A stretch of DNA of 43,503 nucleotides from Puniceibacterium antarcticum (GCF_002760615.1 NZ_AWWI01000179.1:1-43503), one strand, 5' to 3'. Numbered from the stretch's first letter, positions 15,955 through 27,397 are shown. Numbers and translations: made by a program. The notes: a model not told the origin generated them from the sequence alone.

Positions 15955-17036
15955 ATGACGATACCCCGCTTGTCCGTCTCAAAGGCGTTACCAAGAAATT
16001 CGGAGATATGACCGCGCTGGACAACCTTACGCTGGACATTGCGCGTGGCGAGTTTGTGACCTTCCTCGGCCCGTCGGGCTGCGGCAAATCCACCACGCTG
16101 CGCATTCTTGGCGGGTTTGAGCGCCCGACATCCGGCAGCGTGATCCTGAATGGCGAGGATGTCACGCTGCAGCCACCGGAAAAACGTCAGGTGAACATGG
16201 TGTTTCAGGATTACGCTCTGTTCCCACACATGACGGTGCGCCAGAATATCTCGTTCGGATTGGAGCTGAAGGGCATGGACAAAAAATCCATCCGCCAGCG
16301 TCAGGATGAGATCATGTCCTTCCTCGAACTCGACACTTACGGCGACCGCTATCCTGCCCAGTTGTCGGGCGGGCAACGCCAGCGGGTGGCGCTGGCGCGC
16401 GCGCTGGCGCCAGATCCCGCGCTGCTTTTGCTTGACGAGCCGTTGGGCGCACTGGATGCCAAGCTGCGCGGCCAAGTCCAGCAAGAGCTGAAGTCGATCC
16501 AGCGGCGCACCAACAAGACGTTCTTTTTCGTGACTCACGATCAGGAAGAGGCCCTGACCATGTCCGACCGCGTAGTCGTCATGAACAAGGGGCGGGTCGA
16601 GCAGGACGGCACCCCGGAAGAGCTGTACTTTCACCCCGCGAGCCGGTTTGTGGCCGAATTCATTGGCGAAACCAACCTTCTGTCCGGCAAGATGCGCGGC
16701 CTAGAGGGCGATGCCGTTGTCATGGATTGGTTCGGCCAGACCCTGCGTGGCCATGCACCGGGCGGTGCCCCGCGCACGGGTGACGACATCACCGCCTCGT
16801 TGCGGCTCGAAAAGCTCAGGTTTCACAAGGCGCGCCCCGATAGCTGTAATGCCGTCCAAGGGCGAGTCGTGGGCAAGACCTTCCTCGGAAGCCGCATGGC
16901 AGTAGATCTGATGATCGACGAAGCTGCAGGCGCGTCGCTGCGCGCCTTCGTTGATGCTGAAACCGGTCAGTCCTTTGGTGCTGATCCCGTCTGGGTCGGT
17001 TGGAGTAGTGATGCAATGGCTGTCTTGCGCGACTGA
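15951..17036 (+). CDS. ABC transporter ATP-binding protein, PotA type
   Basis: 361 residues. Walker A is GPSGCGKST (about residue 40), the Q-loop is MVFQDYALFPHMTV, the signature LSGGQRQRVALARALA, Walker B LLLLDEPLGALD, and the H-loop VTHDQEEAL. A C-terminal TOBE-like regulatory region (about 265-361) is as expected for PotA/FbpC/PhnT-type subunits. It energises the importer and is the last gene of the operon, with about 700 bases without a supported gene downstream. Confidence 0.95.
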   Translation: MNDDTPLVRLKGVTKKFGDMTALDNLTLDIARGEFVTFLGPSGCGKSTTLRILGGFERPTSGSVILNGEDVTLQPPEKRQVNMVFQDYALFPHMTVRQNISFGLELKGMDKKSIRQRQDEIMSFLELDTYGDRYPAQLSGGQRQRVALARALAPDPALLLLDEPLGALDAKLRGQVQQELKSIQRRTNKTFFFVTHDQEEALTMSDRVVVMNKGRVEQDGTPEELYFHPASRFVAEFIGETNLLSGKMRGLEGDAVVMDWFGQTLRGHAPGGAPRTGDDITASLRLEKLRFHKARPDSCNAVQGRVVGKTFLGSRMAVDLMIDEAAGASLRAFVDAETGQSFGADPVWVGWSSDAMAVLRD

Positions 17037-17395
17037 GCAGGTATGGGTGTTGCTTGCTGCTGTCAGTTTATTGATGTGAGTGATATGCATGCTTAAGGTC
17101 ATCTGGGCTGTATTGTCATGTCAACTTGAGCCAACCAAAAAATGCCGACCAAAGTCTGCCTCAAGCTACTTTCGCCGCAGCTTGCTGCGGATCTAAGGCT
17201 TGTAGTCGATGTGAACGGGAGGTGAGGGCGGCGGGATGGAACAGGGAAGTGAATATGTGGTGTGGATTGCATTGACCTGACGTCTTGCAATCCATGCGAC
17301 AAACGGATGCTTGCAGCACTCGTTCTCGTTTTATAAATGGCAAATGAGTGTTCTCGGCGTGGTTTTGAGCCCCAAGCAAGGCGAATGATTTAGGC
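17037..17395. other. Intergenic region with a 9-bp inverted repeat, no gene
   Basis: No coding frame is supported here. Besides the hairpin at 17175 there is an inverted repeat TGGATTGCA (17263-17271) / TGCAATCCA (17286-17294) with a 14-base spacer, which could be an operator or a hairpin. Confidence 0.45.
17175..17190 (+). terminator. Hairpin downstream of the ABC operon
   Basis: CCGCAG-CTTG-CTGCGG is a perfect six-pair stem with a four-base loop about 140 bases after the ATPase stop. It lacks a run of T, so it is only a weak terminator candidate. Confidence 0.35.
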
Positions 17396-17605
17396 GAGGT
17401 GTTCAGTCCCGGCATTTTGCGGATCGAATTCTGTCTGGATCAGGTGCCGCAACATCAGATCATCACCCTGCTGCGAGGTCTGGCGCAGGATGAAGGGTGC
17501 GGGCTTTTGCAGGTGTTCCATGACCGCGGCCTGATCCGCCACACCGCTGATGAAGTGCGGCACTTGGAGCCGAAACGTGCCTTCGCTGTGCGATTTCCAT
17601 CTTCA
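17396..17605 (-). pseudogene. Unidentified coding remnant downstream of metH
   Basis: On the minus strand one frame reads VPHFISGVADQAAVMEHLQK followed by PAPFILRQTSQQGDDLML and ends DPQNAGTEHLA with TAA. Composition is protein-like, but an in-frame TGA lies shortly upstream. The better start codons (MSKILHHRMRLD, near 17660) are in another frame, so a frameshift or a GTG start must be assumed. I do not recognise the family. It follows metH in the same direction. Confidence 0.35.
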
Positions 17606-17751
17606 TCGAGTCGCGATCAAGGCAGTCCAAGCGCATGCGATGGTGCAAAATCTTTGACATTCGATGCCTGACTCTTACATCTCACTATCAGCTGGAGACA
17701 TCGCCGCACTTGAATTTTATGTGTTCTCGCCCTCACGTTGCTGCTGCTTCA

Positions 17752-20466
17752 TTACGCCGCAGCAATTACGGTCAGCGGAGCGGGGATGTAGTTGAGGATT
17801 GGCGCAAGCCAGCGTTCGGCTTCCTGCATGTCCATATGTTTGCGGGCGGCATAGTCCGCGACTTGGTCTCGCTCGACCTTTGACACGCCAAAATAATAGC
17901 TGTCGGGATGCGCGATATACATGCCGGAGACAGAAGACCCGGGCCACATCGCCATGCTTTCAGTCAGCTCTACACCGGTTGCGGCTTCGGCGTCGAGAAG
18001 GCTGAACAGGGTTAGTTTTTCGGTGTGATCGGGCTGTGCTGGATATCCCGGGGCAGGTCGAATACCACGGTAAGGTTCTCCGACCAGTTCCGAAGGCGCA
18101 TAAGTTTCATCCGTGGCATAAGCCCAGAGTTCGCGTCTTACGCGCTGATGCAGCATCTCGGCCATTGCTTCGGCGTAACGGTCGGCCAGCGCCTTGACGA
18201 GGATCGAGGAATACGTGTCATTCGCTTGATCAAAGCGCTCTGCAATCGATGCTTCTTCTGGTCCCGCTGTCACGACAAAGCCTCCGACCCAGTCATCGGT
18301 GCCAAGTGGGGCCACAAAATCTGACATGGCAACGTTCGGTCGTCCCGGGCGCTTGGCATGTTGCTGGCGAAGGGTGTGCAGGGTCGCGAGACTTGCGCTG
18401 CGGCTGTTGTCCGTGAAAAGCCGAATATCGTCGCCCTCTGCATTCGCAGGCCAGAATCCAACCACCGCACGCGGACCAAACCATTTTTCCGCGATGATCT
18501 GTTTCAGCATGGCTTGAGCATCGGCAAACAGCGCGCGGGCTGCTTCACCTTGCTTTTCGTCCTCAAGGATCTTCGGATAGACGCCTTTCAGCTCCCAGGT
18601 TCTGAAAAACGGGGTCCAGTCGATATATTCGGCAATCTCCGCCAGATCCCAATCGTCGATGATGCGCGTCCCGGTGAAGGATGGCTTGGCGACGGTATAA
18701 TCAGTCCAGTCGATCTTGGTCGCATTGGCGCGGGCTTCGGCAAGTGGGACCCGTTTTTTTGCCCGCTCGGCCCGTTCGTGGCGTTCGATCACCTCAAGGT
18801 ATTCGGCTTTGATTCCTTGGACATATGCGGATTTTTTATCGGCGCTGAGGAGCTGACTAACAACACCCACGGCGCGGCTAGCGTCGAGCACATAGATCGC
18901 TTGCCCTTGACTGTAACATGGTGCGATCTTGACCGCAGTATGCACCTTTGACGTTGTCGCCCCGCCAATGAGCAGCGGAATGTTGAACCCCTCCCGCTCC
19001 ATCTCGGCGGCCAAATGGGCCATCTCGTCAAGGCTTGGCGTGATGAGGCCTGACAGTCCGATGACATCCACGTTTTCTTCGCGTGCAACCTGCAGGATCT
19101 TCTGTGGCGGAACCATCACGCCAAGGTCGATGATCTCGTAATTGTTGCAAGCAAGCACAACGCCGACAATGTTCTTGCCGATGTCATGTACATCACCCTT
19201 CACCGTAGCCATCAGCACTTTGCCCGCCGTCTCGCGCCCTTTACCGCCCGAAAGCCGCTTTTCTTCTTCCATATAGGGCAGCAGGATCGCGACCGCCTGT
19301 TTCATAACGCGCGCTGATTTTACCACCTGCGGTAGGAACATCTTGCCCGCACCGAACAGGTCGCCGACCACGTTCATCCCCGCCATGAGGGGGCCCTCGA
19401 TCACATGAAGCGGCCTGACGGCCACCAGCCGCGCCTCTTCGGTGTCGGCTTCGATGAATTCCGTTATGCCATTGACCAGAGCATGTTCCAGGCGTTTTTC
19501 CACACTCCAGTCGCGCCATGCCAGATCACGCACTCTTTCCTCACGCGCGCCGCCACGGAACCGCTCTGCAATTTCCAGCATCCGCTCGGTCGCGTCTGGA
19601 CGGCGGTTGAGGACGACATCTTCTGAGCGTTCTCGAAGTTCGGAATCGATCTGGTCATACACTGCTAGCTGTCCGGCGTTGACGATCCCCATGTCCATAC
19701 CTGCCTGAATGGCATGATACAGAAAGACGGCATGCATCGCTTCGCGCACTGTTTCATTCCCGCGGAATGAGAAGGACAGGTTCGACACCCCTCCGGAGAC
19801 ATGCGCATAGGGCAGGTTCTCCCGGATCCAGCGCGTGGCTTCGATGAAATCGACACCGTAATTGTTATGCTCTTCGATTCCGGTCGCGACGGCAAAAACG
19901 TTGGGATCAAAGATGATATCCTCGGGTGGAAATCCGACCTCATCCACCAGAATGCGATAGGCGCGGGCGCATATTTCGGTTTTGCGGGCGCATGTATCGG
20001 CCTGACCTGCCTCATCAAACGCCATGACGACCACCGCCGCCCCGTAGGCAAGACACAGACGGGCGTGATGCCGAAAGGCGTCCTCGCCCTCTTTCATGCT
20101 GATTGAATTGACGATGGATTTTCCCTGCACGCATTGCAGGCCCGCTTCGATCACTTCCCATTTGGAACTGTCGATCATCACGGGAACGCGTGCAATATCG
20201 GGCTCCGATGCGATAAGGTTCAAAAACTCGACCATCGCGGCCTTTGAATCGATCAAGCCCTCGTCCATGTTGATGTCGATGATTTGCGCGCCGTTTTCCA
20301 CTTGATCGCGCGCCACATCCAGAGCGGCAGCATAATCGCGGTTGGTGATCAGCTTACGAAATTTGGCCGAGCCAGTCACGTTGGTGCGTTCACCCACATT
20401 CACGAACGGAATGTCGGGTGTCAGTACGAAGGGTTCCAGTCCCGAAAGACGCAGATAACGGTTCAT
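17752..20466 (-). CDS. metH: Methionine synthase, pterin/B12/activation domains
   Basis: 904 residues covering everything in cobalamin-dependent methionine synthase except the homocysteine domain. In order: the pterin-binding domain (about 18-280, [19 protein letters not shown]), the B12 cap (about 330-420), the B12-binding domain with the cofactor-ligating His in [16 protein letters not shown], and the SAM-dependent activation domain (about 600-890, with [18 protein letters not shown]). It transfers a methyl group from methyltetrahydrofolate via cobalamin to homocysteine and is reactivated with S-adenosylmethionine. Its ATG overlaps the stop of the homocysteine-domain gene by four bases, so the two polypeptides should be made together and assemble. 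Confidence 0.95.
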   Translation of the reverse strand: MNRYLRLSGLEPFVLTPDIPFVNVGERTNVTGSAKFRKLITNRDYAAALDVARDQVENGAQIIDINMDEGLIDSKAAMVEFLNLIASEPDIARVPVMIDSSKWEVIEAGLQCVQGKSIVNSISMKEGEDAFRHHARLCLAYGAAVVVMAFDEAGQADTCARKTEICARAYRILVDEVGFPPEDIIFDPNVFAVATGIEEHNNYGVDFIEATRWIRENLPYAHVSGGVSNLSFSFRGNETVREAMHAVFLYHAIQAGMDMGIVNAGQLAVYDQIDSELRERSEDVVLNRRPDATERMLEIAERFRGGAREERVRDLAWRDWSVEKRLEHALVNGITEFIEADTEEARLVAVRPLHVIEGPLMAGMNVVGDLFGAGKMFLPQVVKSARVMKQAVAILLPYMEEEKRLSGGKGRETAGKVLMATVKGDVHDIGKNIVGVVLACNNYEIIDLGVMVPPQKILQVAREENVDVIGLSGLITPSLDEMAHLAAEMEREGFNIPLLIGGATTSKVHTAVKIAPCYSQGQAIYVLDASRAVGVVSQLLSADKKSAYVQGIKAEYLEVIERHERAERAKKRVPLAEARANATKIDWTDYTVAKPSFTGTRIIDDWDLAEIAEYIDWTPFFRTWELKGVYPKILEDEKQGEAARALFADAQAMLKQIIAEKWFGPRAVVGFWPANAEGDDIRLFTDNSRSASLATLHTLRQQHAKRPGRPNVAMSDFVAPLGTDDWVGGFVVTAGPEEASIAERFDQANDTYSSILVKALADRYAEAMAEMLHQRVRRELWAYATDETYAPSELVGEPYRGIRPAPGYPAQPDHTEKLTLFSLLDAEAATGVELTESMAMWPGSSVSGMYIAHPDSYYFGVSKVERDQVADYAARKHMDMQEAERWLAPILNYIPAPLTVIAAA

Positions 20467-21509
20467 GCTGCCACCTTGTCGCGGAACTGGCGCGGTGCAT
20501 ATGGTGCGACGGCAGCGGCAATTGCCGCAATATGGTCGGGTGTTGTCCCGCAGCAGCCGCCAACCACATTCACCAGACCTTCGGCGGCAAATTTGGCGAT
20601 CTGCCCGGCAGTGTCGTCCGGCCCCTCATCATACTGCCCAAAGGCATTGGGCAGACCGGCATTCGGATAGGCGCAGATTAGGGTATCGGCCACGGTCGCA
20701 AGTTCAGCTATATGCGGGCGCATCGCGGCAGCCCCCAGTGCGCAGTTCAGCCCAACGGTGAAGGGGCGTGCATGGCTGACGGAATGCCAGAAGGCTGTCG
20801 GCGTCTGCCCAGAAAGCGTGCGTCCGGAGGCATCGGTGATGGTGCCAGAGATCATCAGCGGCAATTGTGCGCCCCGATCATGGAATGCTTCGAAGCACGC
20901 GAAAATCGCTGCCTTGGCGTTCAGAGTGTCGAAAATCGTCTCGATCAGGATCAGATCGGCCCCCCCCTCGATCAGCCCGCGCACCTGCTGACCATAAGCG
21001 ATGCGCAGATCGTCGAAGGTGACAGCGCGATATCCCGGATCGTTTACATCCGGGCTCAGAGAGGCGGTGCGATTTGTGGGACCCACCGCACCGGCCACAA
21101 AGCGCCTTTTGCCGTCGATTGCAGTCGCCCGATCCATGGCACGCCGCGCGATCCGCGCACCCTCTGCGTTCAGATCGTGAACGGCATTTTCCATACCATA
21201 ATCGGCCTGTGCAATTGTGGTTGCGGAAAATGTATTGGTCTCAACGATGTCTGCTCCCGCCACCGCGAAGTTGAAGTGGATTTCTTCAACTGCCTCGGGC
21301 TGTGTGAGGATCAGAAGGTCGTTATTGCCTTTCTGAGGATGATCCGAGTGGTGACGACATTTTTGAGTGGCCCCATGGCCTGAATAATCCTCTTCCGCCA
21401 GCCCAAGGGCTTGTATCTGTGTGCCCATTGCGCCGTCCATAATGAGAATGCGCTCTTTGGCCAAGGCTGCAAGATGCTTTGAATGATCAAGGTTGGTGTG
21501 CTGTGTCAT
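20463..21509 (-). CDS. metH: Methionine synthase homocysteine-binding subunit
   Basis: A 348-residue homocysteine S-methyltransferase domain protein, equivalent to the N-terminal module of MetH. It has [14 protein letters not shown] near the start and the zinc-binding cysteines in [10 protein letters not shown] and [13 protein letters not shown]. It binds zinc and activates homocysteine as thiolate. Alone it lacks folate and B12 domains, and these are supplied by the overlapping downstream gene. The same domain also occurs in betaine-dependent enzymes, but the ATGA overlap with the rest of MetH settles its role. Upstream there is an inverted repeat but no recognisable cobalamin riboswitch. 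Confidence 0.93.
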   Translation of the reverse strand: MTQHTNLDHSKHLAALAKERILIMDGAMGTQIQALGLAEEDYSGHGATQKCRHHSDHPQKGNNDLLILTQPEAVEEIHFNFAVAGADIVETNTFSATTIAQADYGMENAVHDLNAEGARIARRAMDRATAIDGKRRFVAGAVGPTNRTASLSPDVNDPGYRAVTFDDLRIAYGQQVRGLIEGGADLILIETIFDTLNAKAAIFACFEAFHDRGAQLPLMISGTITDASGRTLSGQTPTAFWHSVSHARPFTVGLNCALGAAAMRPHIAELATVADTLICAYPNAGLPNAFGQYDEGPDDTAGQIAKFAAEGLVNVVGGCCGTTPDHIAAIAAAVAPYAPRQFRDKVAA

Positions 21510-21544
21510 GACATCCCCATAGCGCAGAGTCTGGCGATATGAAA

Positions 21545-21572
21545 ATTCATAATACGCTCAATGATTATGAAT
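21545..21572. promoter_or_regulatory. Inverted-repeat operator candidate upstream of metH
   Basis: ATTCATAAT (21545-21553) and ATTATGAAT (21564-21572) are perfect 9-bp inverted arms separated by ten bases, about 36-63 bases upstream of the homocysteine-subunit start. The symmetry and place fit a repressor or activator site for methionine-cycle control. The regulator is not encoded in this window. Confidence 0.5.
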
Positions 21573-21723
21573 CTCTCGCATGTTGCAGGACCAAACAGAT
21601 CTTGACTTGCATCCCGCCCGACGCGTTTACCAAACACTCTCAGGAGCTGACGAAACGTGTCGTTCGGGATGACTTTGAGCGTTTTGAAACCGCTGGGAGA
21701 GGGCGGTTCGAGGTGTCTACGAC

Positions 21724-22704
<981 letters not shown>

Positions 22705-24831
22705 TCAGAGTGTGCAGGATACGCAGCCTTGAACCTCGGTCCCCTCAAGGGCAGTCTGGCGCAGGCGGATGTAATAGATGGTCTTGATGCCCTTTTTCCA
22801 AGCGTAGATCTGGGCACGGTTGATGTCGCGCGTTGTGGCTTCGGCGGGAAAGAACAGCGTCAGGGACAGGCCCTGATCCACATGCTCGGTCGCTGCGGCA
22901 TAGGTGTCGATAATCGCGTCCGGCCCGATTTCATAAGCATCACGGTAGAATTCGAGGTTGTCGTTCGACATGAACGGCGCCGGATAATAGACACGGCCGA
23001 TCTTGCCCTCTTTGCGGATCTCAATCTTGGATACGATGGGGTGGATCGAGGAAGTCGCGTTGTTGATATAGCTGATTGACCCAGTTGGCGGCACCGCCTG
23101 AAGGTTGCGGTTGTAAAGCCCATGCTCCATCACAGCAGCCCTGAGCGCCGCCCAATCGTCGCGCGTGGGCAATGCCATGCCATTGAACAGCGTTTTGACC
23201 TGATCAAGCTCGGGAAGCCAGTCGCGCGTGGTGTAACGGTCGAAAAAGCTGCCATCTGCGTAGGTCGAGGTCTCAAAGCCCACAAAGCTCTTGCCATGTT
23301 CCCGCGCCAGAAGGTTGGACGCGCGGATCGCGTGATAGGCGATAGCAGCGAAATAAATACTGGTGAATTCGATGCCTTCGGCGCTACCGTAGTGGATGCG
23401 TTCGCGCGCCAGATACCCGTGCAGGTTCATCTGGCCAAGGCCGATAGCATGACTTTCGTCATTGCCGCGCCGCACGGACGGTACCGAGTCGATAGCAGAC
23501 ATTTCGGAAACGGCGGTCAGCACGCGGATTGCGGTTTCGACAGTCGCGCCGAAATCCGGCCCGTCCATGGTTTTGGCGATGTTCAGCGATCCGAGGTTGC
23601 ACGAAATATCCGTGCCAAGGTGGTCGTAACCGAGGTGGTCATGAAAGGTCGACGCCTCGTTCACCTGCAGGATTTCTGAACAGAGGTTCGACATCGAAAT
23701 TCGCCCCGCCACAGGGTTGGCGCGGTTCACCGTATCCTCGAACATGATGTAGGGATAACCGGATTCGAATTGGATTTCCGCAATGGTCTGAAAGAATGTA
23801 CGTGCGTTGATCTTTTTCTTCCGGATGCGCTTGTCGTCCACCATCTCGGCGTATTTCTCGGTGATCGAGATTTCCGAGAACGGAACGCCATAAACTTTGG
23901 CCACATCATGCGGCGAGAACAGGTACATGTCCTCGTCCTTTTTGGCGAGCTCGAAGGTGATGTCGGGAATCACCACACCCAGGCTCAGCGTCTTGATGCG
24001 GATCTTTTCATCCGCATTTTCGCGCTTGGTATCCAAGAAACGTAGAATGTCGGGATGGTGCGCGTTCAGATAAACGGCCCCGGCTCCCTGACGCGCACCA
24101 AGCTGATTGGCATAGGAAAAGGAATCTTCAAGCAATTTCATCACCGGAATGACACCAGAGGACTGATTTTCGATTCCCTTGATGGGCGCGCCGGATTCAC
24201 GGATGTTTGTCAGCATCAGGGCAACACCACCACCGCGCTTGGACAACTGCAGCGACGAATTGATGGCGCGACCGATGGACTCCATATTGTCCTCGATCCG
24301 CAGCAGGAAGCACGAAATCAACTCGCCACGGCTCTGCTTGCCCGCGTTGAGGAACGTCGGTGTTGCAGGCTGGAAGCGGCCCGACAGCATTTCCTCCATA
24401 AAGCGCATCGCAAGGGTCTGATCACCTCGTGCGAGGGTCAGCGCGACCATGACGACGCGGTCTTCGTAACGTTCGAGGTAGCGCTGCCCGTCGCGTGTTT
24501 TCAGCGTATAGGAGGTGTAGTATTTGAACGCGCCCAGAAAGGTCGGGAAACGGAACTTGCGCGCAAAGGCGTCGGCCCAGATCGCGTGCAAAAACTCACG
24601 TGGGTAGGCATCGAGAACAGCCGCCTCGTAATAGCCTTCATCGACAAGGTAACCGAGCTTTTCATCCAGAGAGTGGAAGAACACAGTGTTCTGGTTCACA
24701 TGTTGCAGGAAATATTGACGCGCGGCCATCCGGTCGGCGTCAAACCGGATACGTCCTTCATTGTCGTAAAGGTTCAGCATCGCATTCAGAGCGTGGTAAT
24801 CCAGCCCAGCATTCACACCATTGTCGAGCAT
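22705..24831 (-). CDS. nrdE: Class Ib ribonucleotide reductase, alpha subunit
   Basis: 708 residues counted from the ATG at 24831 ([19 protein letters not shown]). The longer open frame upstream lies inside nrdI and lacks family resemblance. A G-rich ribosome binding site precedes this ATG. The catalytic barrel includes [33 protein letters not shown] and the finger-loop region. The C-terminal redox pair is VQGCVSCTL, which is re-reduced by NrdH. It converts ribonucleoside diphosphates to deoxyribonucleotides with NrdF. It overlaps nrdI by 19 bases. Confidence 0.96.
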   Translation of the reverse strand: MLDNGVNAGLDYHALNAMLNLYDNEGRIRFDADRMAARQYFLQHVNQNTVFFHSLDEKLGYLVDEGYYEAAVLDAYPREFLHAIWADAFARKFRFPTFLGAFKYYTSYTLKTRDGQRYLERYEDRVVMVALTLARGDQTLAMRFMEEMLSGRFQPATPTFLNAGKQSRGELISCFLLRIEDNMESIGRAINSSLQLSKRGGGVALMLTNIRESGAPIKGIENQSSGVIPVMKLLEDSFSYANQLGARQGAGAVYLNAHHPDILRFLDTKRENADEKIRIKTLSLGVVIPDITFELAKKDEDMYLFSPHDVAKVYGVPFSEISITEKYAEMVDDKRIRKKKINARTFFQTIAEIQFESGYPYIMFEDTVNRANPVAGRISMSNLCSEILQVNEASTFHDHLGYDHLGTDISCNLGSLNIAKTMDGPDFGATVETAIRVLTAVSEMSAIDSVPSVRRGNDESHAIGLGQMNLHGYLARERIHYGSAEGIEFTSIYFAAIAYHAIRASNLLAREHGKSFVGFETSTYADGSFFDRYTTRDWLPELDQVKTLFNGMALPTRDDWAALRAAVMEHGLYNRNLQAVPPTGSISYINNATSSIHPIVSKIEIRKEGKIGRVYYPAPFMSNDNLEFYRDAYEIGPDAIIDTYAAATEHVDQGLSLTLFFPAEATTRDINRAQIYAWKKGIKTIYYIRLRQTALEGTEVQGCVSCTL

Positions 24832-25232
24832 TCGGCCCCCCAGAATTGTTCCAGCCCGGCACGAATGCGGGCAATATCGGTTTGTGTTCCGGCCAGCTCG
24901 AAACGCGTGAGCACCGGAACCTTGCATTTTTTGGCGATTAAATCGCCCGACAGCGCGAAAGTCGCGCCGAAATTACGATTGCCCGCGCCGATCACACCCC
25001 GAAGCAGGGCGCGTCGAGACGGATCATTCAGAAAACGTATGACTTGCTTTGGCACGGCTCCGCGCCCCTCACCGTCGGCATAGGTCGGACAGATCAGCAC
25101 ATAAGGCACATTGATGGGCGGCAAAGGATCGGCTGGGCGGATCGGGATACGGCTCGCCCCTAGCCCAAGCGCCGCCACAAAACGTGCGGTATTACCTGAG
25201 CCCGAGGAATAGTAGACTAGCCCGTTTGTCAT
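24813..25232 (-). CDS. nrdI: NrdI flavodoxin-like protein
   Basis: 139 residues. The FMN phosphate loop is [18 protein letters not shown], with further flavin contacts in [17 protein letters not shown] and [19 protein letters not shown], the latter being the NrdI hallmark. It supplies an oxidant for assembling the Mn(III)2-tyrosyl cofactor of NrdF. It lies three bases after nrdH, and its end overlaps nrdE. Confidence 0.95.
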   Translation of the reverse strand: MTNGLVYYSSGSGNTARFVAALGLGASRIPIRPADPLPPINVPYVLICPTYADGEGRGAVPKQVIRFLNDPSRRALLRGVIGAGNRNFGATFALSGDLIAKKCKVPVLTRFELAGTQTDIARIRAGLEQFWGAECSTMV

Positions 25233-25235
25233 ACG

Positions 25236-25457
25236 TCAGACCAGTTGACCGATCATGTCTGGCCGGAAGCCCGCCCAATGCGAATCGCCGGCAACCACGA
25301 CCGGCGCTTGACGATAGCCCAGATCGGCGACGGTTTGCATGGCCCCCGCGTCCTGAGTCAGATCGACAAGCTCATAGGCGATCCCGCGCATGTCTAGCGC
25401 ACGAGTGGTGGCGGTGCATTGTACGCAAGCCGGTTTCGAATAGACAGTGATGGTCAT
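25236..25457 (-). CDS. nrdH: NrdH glutaredoxin-like electron donor
   Basis: 73 residues counted from the ATG at 25457; a longer open frame upstream runs through the riboswitch and is not coding. The active site is CVQC near residue 11 (YSKPACVQCTATTRALD), and the C-terminal GDSHWAGFRPDMI is the conserved NrdH signature. It has a glutaredoxin fold but is reduced by thioredoxin reductase, and it donates electrons to NrdE. It is first in nrdHIEF, about 115 bases after the cobalamin riboswitch. Confidence 0.95.
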   Translation of the reverse strand: MTITVYSKPACVQCTATTRALDMRGIAYELVDLTQDAGAMQTVADLGYRQAPVVVAGDSHWAGFRPDMIGQLV

Positions 25458-25572
25458 GCCCTTGTCCCTTTTGTATTGCAGCGCAGGTAGCAGGGGCGTG
25501 AAGGTCCTGACCCGGATCGGGCCATGCCGGACAACACGTTCCCCGGACCCTCCGCCCGTGTTCGTCATATCA

Positions 25573-25737
25573 GCCTTGGCAGGTCTCCTGACTTGCGACT
25601 CTAACGTTTTGACCTTCCTTCCCGACGCGCGCGTCAGTGGTTCATCGGCCAGAACTCGCCACTTACAGTTGCGGGGGCAGCGCCGGATTTTCACCGGCTT
25701 CCCTCTTAGCCTGCGACTCTCGCCACAGGAACCAAAG
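25573..25737 (-). ncRNA. Cobalamin riboswitch
   Basis: The minus strand carries the classic features in order: the P3-side AAGAGGGAAGCCGGTGAAAA, the B12 box continuing CCGGCGCTGCCCCCGCAACT, and the terminal CAAGTCAGGAGACCTGCC that closes the core next to P1 (TTTGG / CCAAGG). It lies in the leader of nrdHIEF. The expected logic is shut-off of the B12-independent reductase when adenosylcobalamin is plentiful, presumably in favour of a B12-dependent class II enzyme encoded elsewhere. About 115 bases separate it from the nrdH start, enough for an expression platform. I cannot tell whether it acts on transcription or translation. Confidence 0.93.
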
Positions 25738-25744
25738 AAACCAC

Positions 25745-25774
25745 ATATTGCGTCACTCAAGCACATAATGTCAA
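25745..25774 (-). promoter_or_regulatory. Candidate sigma-70 promoter of nrdHIEF
   Basis: Minus-strand TTGACA (25774-25769), 18 bases, CAATAT (25750-25745). The predicted transcription start near 25738 coincides with the 5' edge of the riboswitch. Confidence 0.5.
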
Positions 25775-25928
25775 CATAGAGTTATGAGATTCTATCGCCG
25801 ACACTTGATTCGTCTCATTCCAATCATGACGGGCAACAAGTAAAAACCAGAACGCAAGCGCCGCCAACAGCTGAGGTGACTGCCGCGCAGAGACGCTTTC
25901 ACGAATTAAAAGTGTTTTCAGAACTGCT

Positions 25929-26662
25929 TCAAGCTCGCTCCGAGCGGAAGCTGACTTTGGTTGCGGAAACGAATGCGGCTGATCGCCCCATTCGATCCTT
26001 GCCACCCTTGGAATGCTGGCGTGACACAAGGCCAAGCCAAGCCGCGAAATCCCGACCACAGCAGAAGTGCGCCATCTTCGGTGCAAAAGCCTCATCGGCC
26101 AGTTCTTTCAGCGAACCGACACCTAGCATGCTTTGCAGGCGTCTCGACGTTTCTGACTCTTTTGCGACGTCCTTCAGGGTCTTAATCCAAGCGTCGATCC
26201 ACTTCACTTTGACAATCCTCAGTGGAAATACGTGGCCGTATTCGTATAGAATTGCCCGCAGCGCATTCACCAACGCGGTGCGCTGGTGGACCACGCGTTC
26301 ACGGCTGCGCAACAGCACTGCCCGCGCCTGCAGATCTCCGCTCTTAGGGGAGACGAACCGCATCTCGGGGCGCTGCACCGCAAAGACAACTGCCTCAGCA
26401 TAAGCAGCATCGTTTTTCTGCCTTTTAACAAACGGTTTGCCATACTGTACCGCGATCAGTCTGGCCTTATGGCCAAGCTTCTCAATCTCCCGCGCGCAGT
26501 AGCTTGCGCTGCCGCAGGCTTCGAACACTACGACGCAGGCCGACTGGTCCGCCATGAAACGACGGAACTGCTCTCGCGTCAGTTTTTTGCGGAATTTGAC
26601 ATGTCCCGCCATAGACGCCCCGTGAGCTGGAAAAAGCGCTTTGCCAAGTGCACTCCAATCAT
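25929..26662 (-). pseudogene. IS110-family transposase, frameshifted and deleted
   Basis: From the ATG at 26662 the frame reads MIGVHLAKRFFQL and then needs a one-base shift (a missing C near 26624) to continue as GASMAGHVKFRKKLTREQFR. The body shows VVFEACGSASYCAREIEKLG and KRQKNDAAYAEAV, but a segment between WIDAWIKTL and ETSRRLQSMLGVG is missing. The C-terminus after GGKDRMGR is replaced. Catalytic acidic residues are also gone: GVHLAK in place of GLDLAK, and NDAAYAEA in place of NDAADAEA. The element is dead. Leader DNA at 26725-26745 shares GACGGCAT and CCAAGG with the IS110 copies near 4.7 and 5.2 kb. Confidence 0.85.
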
Positions 26663-26757
26663 TGTATCCTTCGTCTCGCCGTCCTTTCCGTTTCTGTCGC
26701 GCTAAACACCACGACCTTGGCACGTTGCGATGCCGTCTGCGGAGGGGGAAAACCATC

Positions 26758-27397
26758 CCATCTTGTAGCTCATCAACGGTAGGGGCATCGCTGCCAACGA
26801 TAGCCAGCCCCAGTCAAAATCAACCCAAACCAGACACACTTAATGTCACACCACCGCCAGCGACGTCTTCACGTTCAACATATATTCGATTGTGCGTCTT
26901 TTGCGCAGCCCTAACTCCGTATGGGCCATCTTTGTGTCCCGGTGCCCTCCGACAAGGTAGGGGATTTGCCGCAACCCAATTTTGAAAGAGCGCATGTGCA
27001 TCAAGATATGGTATAATAAAGATTATGTTTAAAATGGGTCTCTGAGAGCATTTGAGAGCATTGTTGTGCAAAAGTCCAAGGAGAAGCTATCTGGTGAGTC
27101 CAGTGTGGTAGCTGGGCAGATTTCATTGCTGCTTCCGCAAATCGCGCAACCAGATAGTTCATGCCGTGTCTAGCCGAAGACACGGCAAGCGAGTGTAATC
27201 TTCGTCACTGATTACATGCAATAAGCATGCGCACCAGCTACGCCCGAGCCGGGGCGATAATTCCAAAATCAGTCTGATGACCTCAAATGCCATTTATCAA
27301 TTGCGCCGGCTAACTGTCTTGTCACATGGAGTGTGTCTGGTTTGGTTGATTTTGACTGGAGCTGGCCATAGTTTTCACACACCCTCTCCGCCAAGCA
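26758..27397. other. Intergenic region without a supported gene
   Basis: Only short frames with no family resemblance. It probably contains the outer end of the IS110 remnant and the 3' flank of the efflux operon. No promoter or RNA structure was convincing. Confidence 0.45.

Noticed and set aside
6486-17036. Opine-type metallophore (staphylopine/pseudopaline) biosynthesis
   Set aside because: A nicotianamine-synthase-like gene and an outer-membrane metallophore receptor are absent, so the opine dehydrogenase family alone does not support it.
21510-21723. Cobalamin or SAM riboswitch upstream of metH
   Set aside because: No B12 box or SAM-II-like core is visible; only an inverted repeat is present.
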